From the NCBI GenBank assembly GCA_021826605.1, contig JAKAZF010000159.1, positions 1 through 6,674 on the forward strand: 6,674 nt of DNA, in the 5' to 3' direction. The stretch comes from Planctomycetota bacterium. GTDB taxonomy: Bacteria; Planctomycetota; Phycisphaerae; WQYP01. The translations under genes and the position numbers were made by a program. Under the pieces are notes generated by a model, which was not told the origin of the DNA, searched no databases, and was given only the letters and a program-made list of their open reading frames with translations. This document shows positions 6,236-6,674 of the stretch, piece by piece (position 1 is the stretch's first letter; each line of letters opens with the position of its first letter).

Positions 6236-6674
6236 TTAGTTTGCGATTTTCGCATTGTGCGCCATGATTTGCGGAGGATTCTTCGCCGCAATTTTACAAT
6301 GATCCATGGTGATGTCCGCATTGACAACATGCATTCCATCACGTGCGGCCAGACGGACATTTCGCATATAGAAATCGGTAACCGGCATTTCAGGCCGGCC
6401 GACGATAAATGCCGCGGTGGCCGCGCCGGTGGCGGTAACATCACGGATATGAATGTGGCGCCAGCGGGGTGTTTCGGCAGTAACAGCCATCGCCTTACCG
6501 GCCATCGCCCGGCGGGGAATGCTGTAGGCCCATGGAGATGTATTGTTGTAGTAGCTGCTGACCAGAATCGGGATGTCCACATTTTTCATCGTTAAATTGC
6601 TGTACCATAAATCATCTACCAGTCCGCCGTTATGAATATCCGCCTTCAACCGAATACCCGCCTGCGTGCCATCA
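6236..6674 (-). CDS. GH28 polygalacturonase, C-terminal part only (5' end beyond window)
   Basis: Only the last 145 residues are inside the window. The frame enters at the right edge reading DGTQAGIRLKADIHNGG, which carries the GH28 R-L-K catalytic motif (visible residues 8-10), and continues as beta-helix coils (LWYSNLTMKNVDIPILVSSYY, then WRHIHIRDVTATGA) to a TAA stop at 6238-6236. By comparison with the complete GH28 downstream, which has about 140 residues after the same motif, some 310-320 residues, including the NTD, DD and GHG motifs, lie outside the window. The C-terminal region (WRHI, DVTAT, GRPE, DGM, VNA) matches the GH28 half of the fusion protein better than the adjacent complete GH28. 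It is probably the upstream member of the same transcription unit. Catalytic completeness cannot be judged. Confidence 0.9.
   Translation of the reverse strand, partial: DGTQAGIRLKADIHNGGLVDDLWYSNLTMKNVDIPILVSSYYNNTSPWAYSIPRRAMAGKAMAVTAETPRWRHIHIRDVTATGAATAAFIVGRPEMPVTDFYMRNVRLAARDGMHVVNADITMDHCKIAAKNPPQIMAHNAKIAN

Noticed and set aside
6217..6582. N-terminal extension of the GH28 gene to 6582
   Set aside because: It overlaps the C-terminal coding region of the preceding GH28 gene in another frame and lacks domain similarity. The signal peptide and AAGGAG define the start at 6216.

Overview
The window is a pectin (homogalacturonan) degradation cluster. All recognised genes lie on the minus strand and read from the right edge towards the left: a GH28 polygalacturonase cut off by the window edge (6236-6674), a complete GH28 polygalacturonase (4822-6216), two single-domain CE8 pectin methylesterases (3735-4712 and 2517-3629), and a bifunctional protein joining a CE8 methylesterase to a GH28 polygalacturonase (189-2435). 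Gaps between genes are 19, 109, 105 and 81 bases. Every complete gene has a clear AGGAG-type ribosome binding site and a signal peptide, so the set is probably co-transcribed and exported. No terminator or convincing promoter is visible.

The enzymes should act in sequence. The CE8 proteins remove methyl esters from galacturonan, releasing methanol and free carboxylates, and the GH28 enzymes then hydrolyse the alpha-1,4 bonds between demethylated galacturonate residues. The fusion places both steps on one polypeptide. No transporter, regulator, pectate lyase or galacturonate catabolism gene lies inside the window. These may lie outside it, because the cluster continues past the right edge.

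The signal peptides, strong Shine-Dalgarno sites, moderately high GC and soil/plant-polymer enzyme repertoire indicate a bacterium, probably a saprophyte of the Planctomycetes/Verrucomicrobia/Acidobacteria kind. That placement is an impression from protein style and cannot be proven from this window.

Region by region: 1-188 is a tail downstream of the last gene, with no recognised gene but one short open frame of uncertain status. 189-6674 is almost entirely coding. The 81-base gap before the fusion gene holds a 12-bp stem-loop. The Shine-Dalgarno sites of the fusion gene and of the methylesterase before it sit in the loops of nearly identical small AU-rich inverted repeats. I see no mobile element, CRISPR array, tRNA or rRNA, and no sign of an undescribed defence or signalling system. 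The most noteworthy items are the CE8-GH28 fusion, the motif changes among the paralogues, and the shared leader structures.
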